A stretch of DNA of 64,000 bases from JADKIH01 sp031427625 (GTDB lineage: Bacteria > Bacteroidota > Bacteroidia > AKYH767-A > 2013-40CM-41-45), in the NCBI GenBank assembly GCA_031427625.1, contig JANPNV010000054.1, positions 1-64,000 on the forward strand, in the 5' to 3' direction. The notes under the pieces are model-generated. The model was not told where the DNA came from. It searched no databases and was given only the letters and a program-made list of their open reading frames with translations. Below, in pieces: positions 42,260 to 52,007 of this stretch (positions are counted from its first letter, which is position 1; each line of letters opens with the position of its first letter). Position numbers and translations under genes: made by a program.

Positions 42260-44071
42260 ATGTCAACCCATTCTTCCGATCATGATGTTCATGTTTCCGA
42301 AGCTCACGATCACCACGAGCATCACGAAACATTCTGGACAAAGTACATCTTCAGTCATGATCATAAAATGATTTCCAAGCAGTTCCTCGTAACTGCTATT
42401 CTAATGGCCGTACTTGCCATGACTATGTCCATCATTTTTCGTTTACAACTGGGATGGCCAGGCGAGAAATTTCCGATCATAGAAAAATTAATCGGTCACT
42501 GGGGAAAAGGAGGAAAACTTGATCCGAGTTTTTATCTGGCACTCGTAACAATCCATGGAACAATCATGGTATTCTTTGTTCTTACCGGTGGTTTGTCGGG
42601 CACATTCAGTAATCTTCTCATTCCTTTTCAGGTTGGCGCCCGTGATATGGCTTCCGGCTTCCTGAATATGTTATCCTACTGGTTCTTCTTTGGAAGTTGT
42701 GCAGTTATGACTGCTTCATTGTTTGTACAATCAGGTCCTGCTTCTGCCGGATGGACAATTTATCCGCCTTTAAGCGCACTTCCACAGGCCATACCCGGAT
42801 CAGGGCTAGGCATGACACTCTGGCTAGTTAGTATGGTTTTATTTATTGGTTCAGCACTTCTTGGAGGTATCAATTACGTAGTTACCATTATCAATCTACG
42901 CACAAAAGGGATGAGCATGACCCGTTTGCCATTAACAATCTGGGCATTCCTTATCACCGCTATATTGGGGATCCTATCATTCCCCGTTCTGTTTGCTGCT
43001 GCACTATTACTTCTATTCGACCGAAGCTTCGGAACAAGCTTTTTCCTTTCCGATATCTTTATCAATGGCGCACCACTTCATTACAGCGGTGGAAGTCCGA
43101 TCCTGTTCCAACACCTTTTCTGGTTCCTGGGTCACCCGGAAGTTTACATCGTTCTGCTTCCAGCTCTCGGACTTGCATCAGAGGTAATCTCGACTCAGTC
43201 TCGTAAACCAATCTTCGGATATAAAGCGATGATCGGATCAATGCTAGTTATTGCATTCCTTTCTTTTGTTGTTTGGGGTCATCATATGTTTATTACAGGA
43301 ATGAATCCATTCCTAGGATCTGTATTTGTATTTACAACACTTCTGGTAGCCATACCTTCCGCTGTTAAAGTCTTTAATTACCTCGCCACATTATGGAAGG
43401 CAAATATTGTTCTTTCTCCAGCGATGCTTTTTGCAATCGGGCTTGTTTCGTTTTTCATTTCTGGTGGATTGACAGGAATTATCCTTGGAGATTCTGCACT
43501 CGATATAAATCTGCATGATACCTACTTCGTTGTAGCCCACTTCCATATTGTAATGGGAAGCTCAGCGATCTTTGGAATGTTTGCCGGAGTTTATCATTGG
43601 TTTCCACGGATGTTTGGCAGAATGATGGATAAGCGAATGGGATATCTGCATTTCTGGCTTACGATTATCAGCGTTTACGGAACATTCTTCCCAATGCATT
43701 TCATTGGATTATCAGGAGCGCCACGTCGTTATTATGCTTATACTTCTTATGAAGGATTCGATGCTGCGATTAATATAAACGTTCTCGTTTCTATGTTTGC
43801 TATTCTTGGCGGACTTGCACAGCTGATCTTCGTATTCAACTTCTTCTATAGCATGTACCGTGGAAGAAAATCAAGTCAGAATCCCTGGAAATCGAATACG
43901 CTTGAGTGGACTGCACCTGTTGAGGGTATCCATGGAAATTGGCCTGGGGAAATTCCGGAAGTTCACCGCTGGCCATATGATTATGGCAAGCCTGGTGCTG
44001 ATGATGATTTCATTCCTCAGACAACTCCTTATTCAGATACAACCAAGTCGAATTTGCCCGGCGAACAGTAA
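42260..44071 (+). CDS. coxA: Cytochrome c oxidase subunit I
   Basis: A 603-residue haem-copper oxidase catalytic subunit with about twelve helices. It has a His-rich cytoplasmic start (many HxxH), the low-spin haem His in LVTIHGTIMVFF, the CuB/proton channel segment WFLGHPEVYIVLLPALG with the cross-linked His-Glu-Tyr set, WGHHMF, and HDTYFVVAHFHIVMGSS with the high-spin haem ligands. The E-in-GHPEVY pattern fits A1-type oxidases. No gene for subunit III follows. Confidence 0.96.
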   Translation: MSTHSSDHDVHVSEAHDHHEHHETFWTKYIFSHDHKMISKQFLVTAILMAVLAMTMSIIFRLQLGWPGEKFPIIEKLIGHWGKGGKLDPSFYLALVTIHGTIMVFFVLTGGLSGTFSNLLIPFQVGARDMASGFLNMLSYWFFFGSCAVMTASLFVQSGPASAGWTIYPPLSALPQAIPGSGLGMTLWLVSMVLFIGSALLGGINYVVTIINLRTKGMSMTRLPLTIWAFLITAILGILSFPVLFAAALLLLFDRSFGTSFFLSDIFINGAPLHYSGGSPILFQHLFWFLGHPEVYIVLLPALGLASEVISTQSRKPIFGYKAMIGSMLVIAFLSFVVWGHHMFITGMNPFLGSVFVFTTLLVAIPSAVKVFNYLATLWKANIVLSPAMLFAIGLVSFFISGGLTGIILGDSALDINLHDTYFVVAHFHIVMGSSAIFGMFAGVYHWFPRMFGRMMDKRMGYLHFWLTIISVYGTFFPMHFIGLSGAPRRYYAYTSYEGFDAAININVLVSMFAILGGLAQLIFVFNFFYSMYRGRKSSQNPWKSNTLEWTAPVEGIHGNWPGEIPEVHRWPYDYGKPGADDDFIPQTTPYSDTTKSNLPGEQ

Positions 44072-44276
44072 CTGTAGATTGATTACCTTTCCTGAAACCG
44101 TTTTATTAATCATTCTCCTGATAAGGGAATTATGGCTCTATGCTATAGCGCTTGCATAAATCCTTAGCGCAAATTGTCTGAAACATCTTTTCTTTTATGA
44201 CAGGAGATCGATTGGATCAGATTTCCTTAATTGCAGAAGACACTATTCGAAAAAGAATATTCAGAGCGAAAATAAG

Positions 44277-44756
44277 TTAATCCGAATCATCCGGACTATT
44301 CTGAGCAGCATCACGAATTTCTGTATGTCTGATTAACCCTCCCGTATTGCCAACGTAGATCATACCAATACAGTTTAGCAAACCTGTCAAAAGAATAATT
44401 ATCAATAAAGTCTTCATAGGTTTTTTCTGCCTGATGCGAACGATTAATGCAGCAAGACTTATCAGTCCTATTGCTTGAGTGAACCAAAAAACATTATCCG
44501 CAATTTCTTCATGGCTATGAATGAAATGTTCGTTTTTTTGTCCGATGGATTCAAGAACATCTTCCGCACCATCACCGCTCAATAAGGCTGGAATCGCAAA
44601 CAAAGCAGCGATAATGAAAAAAACCAGACCTGTATTTTTTATGGTCTCGTTTTTAAAGATCAGCCCCATGACTATTAATAATGTGCTGAAATAGGTAACA
44701 ATGATCGGGAAATGGTTGACTAGCAGATGTAAGCGTGCTGCATTCATAGGTTTCAA
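44277..44756 (-). CDS. DUF2231-like membrane protein
   Basis: A 159-residue protein with four hydrophobic segments. The start MNAARLHLLVNHFPI (from Met4, 44747) matches the common N-terminus of small Bacteroidota membrane proteins near respiratory genes. HEEIADNVFWFTQAIGLISL and the late GNTGGLIRH are the other conserved parts. Conserved histidines might bind haem or metal, which is inference. It converges on coxA from the opposite strand across 205 bp with no other gene. Confidence 0.75.
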   Translation of the reverse strand: MKPMNAARLHLLVNHFPIIVTYFSTLLIVMGLIFKNETIKNTGLVFFIIAALFAIPALLSGDGAEDVLESIGQKNEHFIHSHEEIADNVFWFTQAIGLISLAALIVRIRQKKPMKTLLIIILLTGLLNCIGMIYVGNTGGLIRHTEIRDAAQNSPDDSD

Positions 44757-44977
44757 ATTGGAGCGTTGACGAATTTAAATGAATATTCTCAGCAAGCATA
44801 AATTATTTACGATTTATTCGAGCCGGCAGAAACTCTAGTTAACTGCATGAAATGTAAACGCTTTGTGTTTGTAAATGAAAATGATATAATTAGTTTAATA
44901 AAACCTTCCTGACAGTACTATGACAGTGAAAAATGCTTCTTTTCGAACTTTGCAGACAGCAATAAAAAGTTTCTATT

Positions 44978-46222
44978 TTGCAGCTACTAAAGACAATTGC
45001 ATTTACTTACAGCACGACTCCGATAAAGGAGCTTAACAGGTTTTTCCTTCATGAGGAAAACCGTAAAGAGCGACTTTCTTTTTTAAGGTATTCATGCGAC
45101 ATCAGTGAAATTTTATATCTCGCAACCTGCAATAGAATTGAATTTGTTTTTACGTGCAGTCACGATTGCGATAAATCTTTTTTAAAGAAATTTTTCTCCA
45201 ACTTTCGTCAGGATTGGAATGAAGAGGAGATTGATTTTGCAGTAGAGCATGCCGTAGTTTTTGAAGGTGAAGAAGCTCTTAGACATATATTTCGTGTTGC
45301 ATCATCGCTTGATTCTCTTGTAATCGGCGAGCGTGAAATAATAACACAAGTAAGAAAATCATATGATACTTGTAAGTCGGAAGGACTAACAGGTGATCTG
45401 CTTCGTATTGTAATAAAAAGTACGATTACTACTGCAAAACAGGTTTATACCAATACTAGAATTGCAATAAATCCTGTGTCAGTAGTCTCGCTTGCTGAAA
45501 GAGAATTACGGACACGAAAATTGCGTACAGACTCCCGCATCGTGATGATTGGCGCAGGAGAAACAAATACAAACCTTAGCAAATATCTGATAAAGCGCGG
45601 CTTTAGAAACTTTGCAATATTTAACCGTGGCCTTGATAATGCAAATAAATTTGCTGAAAACATTCAAACTTCCCTGGTCACTGCAAAAGCTTATCCTTTG
45701 AGCGAATTACAAAATTATCAAGAAGGATTTGATATTTTGATTGTATGCACTTCTTCTCCTGATATTATTATTACTTCCGAAGTTTATAAAGCACTGCTTC
45801 ATAAAGAGAATAAGTCAAAAGTTGTAGTTGATTTATCAGTGCCATCAAATATCCATCATTCTGTTTTGAATGATGAAAGCACTGACCTTATTGATATTTC
45901 CAGACTTCGTACTATCGCTGAAAATAATCTTGTAGAAAGGAAGAGTGAATTTTATGCTGCTGAAGATGTGATTGAAGAAAACATCTGCCTTTTTCGCCAG
46001 ATGCATCGAACTCGCAGGATAGAAGTAAAGATGAAAGATGTACCTGAAAAGATCAGACAAATAAAAGATAGGGCGATGAATGATGTATTCGCTGAAGATA
46101 TACGTGGCCTCGATGAACATTCACGCGAGGTTTTAGGAAAAGTACTGGATTACATGGAGAAAAAATGTATTTCTGTTCCAATGATTATGGCTAAGGAAAT
46201 CATTTTGGAAACCAGTAATTGA
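44978..46222 (+). CDS. hemA: Glutamyl-tRNA reductase
   Basis: A 414-residue enzyme for the first step of C5-pathway haem synthesis, reducing glutamyl-tRNA to glutamate-1-semialdehyde. The catalytic Cys lies in ILYLATCNRIEFV (about residue 50), followed by SSLDSLVIGEREIITQVRKSY. A nucleotide-binding domain follows (VMIGAGETNTNLSKYL) and a C-terminal dimerisation helix. The start is taken as TTG at 44978 because no upstream in-frame ATG exists and the next Met would remove conserved residues. hemC-hemD follows 47 bp downstream. Confidence 0.94.
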   Translation: MQLLKTIAFTYSTTPIKELNRFFLHEENRKERLSFLRYSCDISEILYLATCNRIEFVFTCSHDCDKSFLKKFFSNFRQDWNEEEIDFAVEHAVVFEGEEALRHIFRVASSLDSLVIGEREIITQVRKSYDTCKSEGLTGDLLRIVIKSTITTAKQVYTNTRIAINPVSVVSLAERELRTRKLRTDSRIVMIGAGETNTNLSKYLIKRGFRNFAIFNRGLDNANKFAENIQTSLVTAKAYPLSELQNYQEGFDILIVCTSSPDIIITSEVYKALLHKENKSKVVVDLSVPSNIHHSVLNDESTDLIDISRLRTIAENNLVERKSEFYAAEDVIEENICLFRQMHRTRRIEVKMKDVPEKIRQIKDRAMNDVFAEDIRGLDEHSREVLGKVLDYMEKKCISVPMIMAKEIILETSN

Positions 46223-46269
46223 AAAGCATCCGGCCTCACTTTTTCTTCCGAAGTTTTTATTTATAGCTT

Positions 46270-47850
46270 ATGCGTTCTCCGTTAATCATTGGTACAAGAG
46301 GCAGTGACCTCGCTCTCTGGCAGGCAAATTATGTGAAAGACCTTCTCAAAAATGCAGGTTATGCCTGTGAACTGAAGATAATAAAGACTCAGGGAGATAT
46401 AATGCAGGATCTCAGCCCTGATAAAATGGAGGGCAAAGGTTTTTTTACAAAAGAGATTGAAGAGGCATTGCTAAATAATGAAACGGATATCGCTGTACAT
46501 TCTTTTAAAGACTTGCCCACTGAATCACCGGCCGGACTTATAATCGGAGCGGTATCAGACAGGGAAGATCCTGCAGAACTGCTTTTGATCAATCATAAGG
46601 CATACGATCCGAAACGAAAACTATTCCTCATAAAAAATGCACATGTTGGGACTTCTTCCGCAAGGAGGAAATCACAAATGCTTTCTTTTCGAAAAGACAT
46701 TCGACTGACAGACATCAGAGGGAATGTTCCAACGCGGATTCAGAAGCTAAGAGAAGAACAGTATGATGCAATCCTTATTGCAGCAGCAGGTGTCGAGAGA
46801 CTAGGTCTTGATATTACCGGATTTCAAGTTCAGCGGCTGGATCCTGATTCATTTATTCCTGCACCTGCACAAGGAGTTCTCGCTATACAGGTAAGAGAAG
46901 GAGACCATCAGCTGAGAGAGTTGTTGAAGATGATTAATGTACCTCTTCAGGCGATTGTATCAGGAATCGAAAGAAAAGTTCTGAATCTCTTTCAAGGAGG
47001 CTGTCAGACGCCTGTGGGAGTTTATGCTGTTTACAACGACGACAAAGAGATTTTTGAAGTACGCGCCTCCAAGGCAGAATCATGGGACAAGCTTCCTGTT
47101 TCTGTTTATTCAGAATCGAAAAATCCTGAACAACTGGCTGAACGGATAGTTGAAAAAATCAGAGACATAAAACCTTGCAACGTATTCATTACCCGTCAAC
47201 CTCGAAACGAAAGTTATCTTCGGTCAGTGCTTGAACAAAATTATTTTCAATTAGAAGAACGGGCATTAATTGAAATAATTCCTGTCATGTACAGAAGCGT
47301 TCCTGAGTGTGATTGGATATTTTTTTCGAGTAAACATGCTGTAAAATTTTTCTTCGATCAGGATCCACAATTAGCAACACAGAAATTTGCATGTGTAGGA
47401 AAACAAACTTCAGATGCACTTCGGAAGTATGGAAGACGGGCAGACTTTATCGGATCATCAACAGATACGAGGATGACTGGAAAACAATTCGCCTCGCTTG
47501 CGGGAAGCGCTAAAGTTCTATTTCCTCAGGCAAAAGGAAGTATGCGATCCATACAACGACAGTTTGTAAAACAGGAAAATGTTATCGAACTTATCGTGTA
47601 TGAAACGCTGAAAAAGAATTTCGGTGAAACACCTCTTGCCGATATAGTTGTATTTACATCACCGTCTAATGTTGAGGCCTGGTTTGAAAATTACGGATTT
47701 CAAAAAAATCAGAAGGCTGTAGCAATGGGTGATGCCACTGCTAATGCCTTGAGACAACATAAAATAATTGCGACAGCGCAGCCCGATACATTCGATGATA
47801 CAGGATTGGCAAGGGCAGTCTTTGGTGCAAGTGGTTATAATAATGAATAA
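46270..47850 (+). CDS. hemC: Fused hydroxymethylbilane synthase / uroporphyrinogen-III synthase
   Basis: A 526-residue fusion. Residues 1 to about 300 are HemC: IGTRGSDLALWQANYV at the start, HSFKDLPTE, GTSSARRKSQ, IRGNVPTR and the cofactor-attaching Cys in GGCQTPVG (about residue 245). Residues of about 305-526 are a divergent HemD domain (NVFITRQPR, WIFFSSKHAVKFFF, VFTSPSNVEAWF, AMGDATANAL). Together they convert porphobilinogen to uroporphyrinogen III. Such fusions occur in Bacteroidota. hemB follows 23 bp downstream. Confidence 0.94.
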   Translation: MRSPLIIGTRGSDLALWQANYVKDLLKNAGYACELKIIKTQGDIMQDLSPDKMEGKGFFTKEIEEALLNNETDIAVHSFKDLPTESPAGLIIGAVSDREDPAELLLINHKAYDPKRKLFLIKNAHVGTSSARRKSQMLSFRKDIRLTDIRGNVPTRIQKLREEQYDAILIAAAGVERLGLDITGFQVQRLDPDSFIPAPAQGVLAIQVREGDHQLRELLKMINVPLQAIVSGIERKVLNLFQGGCQTPVGVYAVYNDDKEIFEVRASKAESWDKLPVSVYSESKNPEQLAERIVEKIRDIKPCNVFITRQPRNESYLRSVLEQNYFQLEERALIEIIPVMYRSVPECDWIFFSSKHAVKFFFDQDPQLATQKFACVGKQTSDALRKYGRRADFIGSSTDTRMTGKQFASLAGSAKVLFPQAKGSMRSIQRQFVKQENVIELIVYETLKKNFGETPLADIVVFTSPSNVEAWFENYGFQKNQKAVAMGDATANALRQHKIIATAQPDTFDDTGLARAVFGASGYNNE

Positions 47851-47873
47851 CAAGTAACAGTAAAATAATTTAT

Positions 47874-48845
47874 ATGATGCTTCAGCGATTACGCCGTTTA
47901 AGAAAGACGCCAATTGTCAGGGAAATGGTTGCAGAAACTCGTCTTTCGAAAGACATGTTCATATATCCATATTTTATTTCTAAGGGGAAAAATAGTATAG
48001 TTCCAATATCAGCAATGCCTGGCATCAACAGGTTTTCACCCGACACACTATTGAAGGATGTCGAGAAAGGTCTGAAATCGGGAGTAAATAAAATACTATT
48101 GTTTGGGACAGGAGATGAAAAATCAGATGACGGACATTCTTCTCATCAAAAAGACTCAGTCGTGGCTGAGTCAATTCGCTTGCTGAAGAAAGAGTTTACG
48201 GACGATCTTTATGTGATTACCGATGTTTGTTTATGTGCTTATACGACTCATGGACATTGTGGTATTATTCAGAATGATTATGTTCAGAACGATCTAACTG
48301 CCGATGTACTGGCACTAATGGCTTTGGCTCATGTTGAGGCAGGAGCCGACATGGTTGCTCCAAGTGATATGATGGATGGAAGGGTTCGTGTAATTCGTGA
48401 ATTGCTCGACGCTTCGGGACAAGAGAATACCCCAATTATGTCGTATGCTACAAAATTTGCCTCTGCATACTATGGTCCTTTCCGTGAGGCTGCCGATTCT
48501 GCCCCTGGAAAGGGTGACAGGAAATCGTATCAGATGGACCTTCGTAATCATCGGGAAGCATTAAACGAGGCCTTGATTGATGAAGATGAGGGAGCTGACA
48601 TTTTAATGGTTAAGCCTGCTTTGGCTTACCTGGACGTGATCCGCTCGGTGAGGGAAAATACTTTGCTTCCTGTCGCCTGTTACAATGTTTCTGGCGAATA
48701 CAGTATGGTCAAATTGGCCGCTGCAGCAGGAATCCTTGATGAAGAGAAGATTGTTATGGAAAATATGCATGCATTTGCAAGGGCCGGAGCCGGGATTATC
48801 ATCTCTTATCATACTAGAGATATTTTCGAAAATCATTGGCTGTAA
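47874..48845 (+). CDS. hemB: Porphobilinogen synthase (delta-aminolevulinate dehydratase)
   Basis: A 323-residue enzyme condensing two aminolevulinate molecules. The two active-site lysines are visible in SYATKFASAYYGPFR and MVKPALAYLDVI. The metal-site region DVCLCAYTTHGHCGI has three cysteines (around residues 119-131), so this is a zinc-type enzyme. The order hemA-hemCD-hemB gives a near-complete early tetrapyrrole operon; hemL and hemE are not in the window. Confidence 0.96.
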   Translation: MMLQRLRRLRKTPIVREMVAETRLSKDMFIYPYFISKGKNSIVPISAMPGINRFSPDTLLKDVEKGLKSGVNKILLFGTGDEKSDDGHSSHQKDSVVAESIRLLKKEFTDDLYVITDVCLCAYTTHGHCGIIQNDYVQNDLTADVLALMALAHVEAGADMVAPSDMMDGRVRVIRELLDASGQENTPIMSYATKFASAYYGPFREAADSAPGKGDRKSYQMDLRNHREALNEALIDEDEGADILMVKPALAYLDVIRSVRENTLLPVACYNVSGEYSMVKLAAAAGILDEEKIVMENMHAFARAGAGIIISYHTRDIFENHWL

Positions 48846-48884
48846 AGGAGCTTTTTGGGTTCGCAAATAAGCTGATAATTTATT

Positions 48885-48892
48885 TATCTTTA
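48885..48892 (+). promoter_or_regulatory. Possible -7 element for korAB
   Basis: TATCTTTA is one base off TAnnTTTG and lies 34 bp before the korA ATG at 48927. Confidence 0.35.
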
Positions 48893-48926
48893 ACAGCGAA
48901 AATTAAACCCAGCCCCGCTTACCACC

Positions 48927-50792
48927 ATGGCACATCAGAATGAAGTATTAGATAATGTAATTATCAAGTTTGCCGGAGATTCCGGAGATGGAATGCAACT
49001 TACCGGAACGCAATTCACAAATACAGCTGCACTTTTTGGTAACGATCTCAGTACGTTTCCCGATTTCCCTGCAGAAATCAGAGCACCACAAGGAACTCTT
49101 GCCGGTGTATCAGGTTATCAGCTTCATTTCGGAAGCGTGGAAATATATACTCCGGGAGATTTCTGCGACGTACTCGTTGTAATGAATGCTGCCGCACTGA
49201 AAGCAAACATCAGATTCCTTAGAAAGGGAGGACTCATCATTGCTAACACAGATGGTTTCGATCCTAAAAATCTTAGACTGGCAAATGTGCCTGATGGTAA
49301 AAATCCGCTTGAAGATTCTTCTCTCGATAATTACCGCGTCATCCGTATTGATGTTACCAAAATGACGCGCGCCTCATTAACTGGTACCACGCTGGGAGTA
49401 AAAGAAATCGACCGAGCAAAGAATATGTTCGTACTAGGATTTCTTTATTGGATGTATAACAGGGAAATGGATCATACGCTTAAATTTCTCAACGAGAAGT
49501 TTGCTAGTAAAGCAGACATACTTGATGCAAACATCAAAGTTTTAAAAGCAGGATACAATTTTGGAGAGACACGCGAAGAGTTTTCAACGCGTTATTCGAT
49601 TGGCCCTGCAAAAATTGCCCCGGGAGTTTACAGGAATATCATGGGTAATCAAGCAACTGCTCTTGGATTGATTGCTGCTTCGCAAAAATCCGGACTGCAA
49701 TTATTCTATGGCACTTATCCGATAACCCCTGCATCAGATATCCTTCACGAACTTTCAAAACAAAAAAACTTCGGAGTAAGAACTTTTCAGGCTGAAGATG
49801 AAATCGCCGCCATCTGTTCATCAATCGGTGCAAGCTTCGGTGGTGCACTTGGTGTTACAGCATCATCCGGTCCGGGTATTGCTCTTAAAATGGAAGCGAT
49901 GGGACTTGCTCTTATGCTCGAACTTCCATTGGTAATCATCAATGTTCAACGTGGTGGACCATCAACCGGACTTCCTACAAAAACTGAACAGAGCGATTTA
50001 CTACAAGCCGTATATGGACGTAATGGCGAATCACCAATACCTGTTATTGCTGCCGCTACTCCTTCCGATTGTTTTAACATGGTTTACGAAGCCTGCCGTC
50101 TTGCTGTAGAGTTTATGACACCTGTTATACTTCTTACTGATGGTTACATCGCAAATGGTGCAGAACCATGGATGTTTCCTAAGTCATCAGACCTAAAAGA
50201 AATAAAAGTTGAATTTGCCAAGTCGTTAAATTCTGATGAAAAATATTTGCCTTATAAACGTGATGAAAAACTATCACGACCATGGGCTATACCAGGAACG
50301 AAAGGACTCGAACATCGGATTGGTGGCTTGGAAAAACAACACGAGACCGGAAATATTAGTTATGAAGCACAGAATCATGAGTTCATGGTGCACATGAGAG
50401 ACGCTAAGGTTGAAAAAATTGCAGATTACATTCCCGAACAAACTATTGAAGTTGGAAATGAGAAAGGAAAACTCCTTGTACTAGGATGGGGTTCTACTTT
50501 TGGTGCCATTAAAAGTGCGGTCCTTGAAGCACGCAGTAAGGGTTATGATGTATCACATGCTCATCTGCGTTACATCAAACCATTCCCGAAAAATCTCGGA
50601 GAGGTATTATATAACTTCGAAAAGATATTAATACCTGAAATGAATTGTGGACAGCTTATAAAGATGATCCGTGATAAATTCTTAATTCCCGCTGAGGCTC
50701 TAAATAAAATTCAGGGAATGCCATTTGCCGCAGAAGAAATATTTACGAAAATTGAAGATATGTTTGGCAAAGGAGTAGCTGAAAAAAAATAA
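48927..50792 (+). CDS. korA: 2-oxoacid:ferredoxin oxidoreductase, fused gamma-alpha subunit
   Basis: A 621-residue subunit. Residues 1 to about 190 are the gamma domain (IIKFAGDSGDGMQLTGTQFT, then DFPAEIRAPQGTLAGVSGYQ in parts). Residues of about 215-600 are the alpha domain, with the pyrimidine-binding region (FYGTYPITPASDILHEL, EDEIAAICSSIGASFGGALG, TSSGPGIALKMEAMG and NVQRGGPSTGLPTKTEQSDL). It decarboxylates a 2-oxoacid, most likely 2-oxoglutarate by its similarity to KorA, with ferredoxin as acceptor. Substrate choice cannot be read from sequence with certainty. Confidence 0.92.
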   Translation: MAHQNEVLDNVIIKFAGDSGDGMQLTGTQFTNTAALFGNDLSTFPDFPAEIRAPQGTLAGVSGYQLHFGSVEIYTPGDFCDVLVVMNAAALKANIRFLRKGGLIIANTDGFDPKNLRLANVPDGKNPLEDSSLDNYRVIRIDVTKMTRASLTGTTLGVKEIDRAKNMFVLGFLYWMYNREMDHTLKFLNEKFASKADILDANIKVLKAGYNFGETREEFSTRYSIGPAKIAPGVYRNIMGNQATALGLIAASQKSGLQLFYGTYPITPASDILHELSKQKNFGVRTFQAEDEIAAICSSIGASFGGALGVTASSGPGIALKMEAMGLALMLELPLVIINVQRGGPSTGLPTKTEQSDLLQAVYGRNGESPIPVIAAATPSDCFNMVYEACRLAVEFMTPVILLTDGYIANGAEPWMFPKSSDLKEIKVEFAKSLNSDEKYLPYKRDEKLSRPWAIPGTKGLEHRIGGLEKQHETGNISYEAQNHEFMVHMRDAKVEKIADYIPEQTIEVGNEKGKLLVLGWGSTFGAIKSAVLEARSKGYDVSHAHLRYIKPFPKNLGEVLYNFEKILIPEMNCGQLIKMIRDKFLIPAEALNKIQGMPFAAEEIFTKIEDMFGKGVAEKK

Positions 50793-50867
50793 GAAACAAA
50801 AAGAATTAAGAATCAGGTTTAGCCCGAGGACATAAATGAATTTAATTTATCAGGAAATAAAATTATA

Positions 50868-51893
50868 ATGGAACCATCAGCAGAAAAATTCACCAACAAA
50901 GAACTTGTAACAGACCAGGATATCAGATGGTGTCCCGGATGTGGTGATTACAGTATTTTAAAACAAGCACAAACTGTAATTCCTGAACTTGGAATTGCCC
51001 GTGAGAATATTGTTTTCATTTCCGGAATCGGATGTTCATCCCGTTTTCCTTATTACATGGAAACATATGGCATGCATTCAATTCATGGTCGTGCAACTGC
51101 AATTGCTAGCGGATTAAAAGCATCGCGACCTGAATTAAGCATCTGGATTGTAACCGGTGATGGTGATGGACTATCGATCGGGGGAAATCATACCATTCAC
51201 CTGCTTCGGAGAAATTTTAATGTAAACATTCTTCTTTTTAATAATGAAATCTACGGTCTTACGAAAGGCCAATACTCGCCAACATCTGAAGAGGGAAAAG
51301 TAACTAAGTCTACTCCCATGGGATCTGTTGATCATCCGTTCAATCCAATTGCATTATGCATGGGTGCGGACTCAACGTTCATTGCACGTACGATGGATCG
51401 TGATCCTAAACATCTGCAGGGAATATTACGTCGCGCTAACGAGCATAAAGGAGCATCGTTTGTTGAGATCTATCAGAACTGTAACGTATTTAACGACGGG
51501 GCCTTTGAGTTATATACTGAAAAAACAACGAAGAAAAATTCAACACTTTTCATGGAAAACGGAAAGCCGTTAATTTTCGGAGACAATAACGATAAAGGAA
51601 TTCGTCTGGATGGATTTACACCTGTTGTTGTAGATATTAATTCAGACACCTCCGCAAATGATCTTTGGATTCACGACGAAAGCGATCGCGTAAAGGCAGG
51701 AATCCTTTCGCGCTTCTTCGATAACCCTGCAAAAGAAAATCATCTGCCGCGACCGTTCGGTCTATTCTATGTGGAAAATCGATACTGCTACGAAGATAAA
51801 CTTGTTCAGCAAATTGAAGACAGCAGAAAGAAAAAAGGAAACGGTGATCTGGATGCTTTGTTAAAAGGAAAAGAAACCTGGACAGTAAATTGA
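50868..51893 (+). CDS. korB: 2-oxoacid:ferredoxin oxidoreductase, beta subunit
   Basis: A 341-residue thiamine-diphosphate subunit. The [4Fe-4S] site begins with WCPGCGDYSI (about residue 22), with a further Cys in ISGIGCSSRFPYY. The ThDP/Mg motif is TGDGDGLSIGGNHTIHLLRRN, shown here as GDGDG with NNEIYGLTKGQYSPTS downstream. It pairs with korA 75 bp upstream. No ferredoxin-like delta subunit gene is adjacent, consistent with the two-subunit KorAB type. Confidence 0.93.
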   Translation: MEPSAEKFTNKELVTDQDIRWCPGCGDYSILKQAQTVIPELGIARENIVFISGIGCSSRFPYYMETYGMHSIHGRATAIASGLKASRPELSIWIVTGDGDGLSIGGNHTIHLLRRNFNVNILLFNNEIYGLTKGQYSPTSEEGKVTKSTPMGSVDHPFNPIALCMGADSTFIARTMDRDPKHLQGILRRANEHKGASFVEIYQNCNVFNDGAFELYTEKTTKKNSTLFMENGKPLIFGDNNDKGIRLDGFTPVVVDINSDTSANDLWIHDESDRVKAGILSRFFDNPAKENHLPRPFGLFYVENRYCYEDKLVQQIEDSRKKKGNGDLDALLKGKETWTVN

Positions 51894-52007
51894 TTTGAGA
51901 ATTTGAGAAGGTGAAAAAATACACCCGAACGTTTTTTTTGGTTTTTGTTTTTAAATGTCGAAAATTTCACGTCCGATGTTTTGCGTTCCACGTCTAACGT
52001 CCCATGT

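Noticed and set aside
43860..44159. Small plus-strand ORF of 99 codons at the coxA end
   Set aside because: It overlaps the coxA 3' end in another frame and its composition and sequence look like a shadow.
44072..44276. A possible tRNA or small RNA in the gap after coxA
   Set aside because: No cloverleaf or conserved RNA motif could be found; only a short direct repeat TAGCGC is present.
51894..52007. Bidirectional terminator between korB and nadE
   Set aside because: There are A and T runs and ACGTC-like micro-repeats, but no convincing GC-rich stem.
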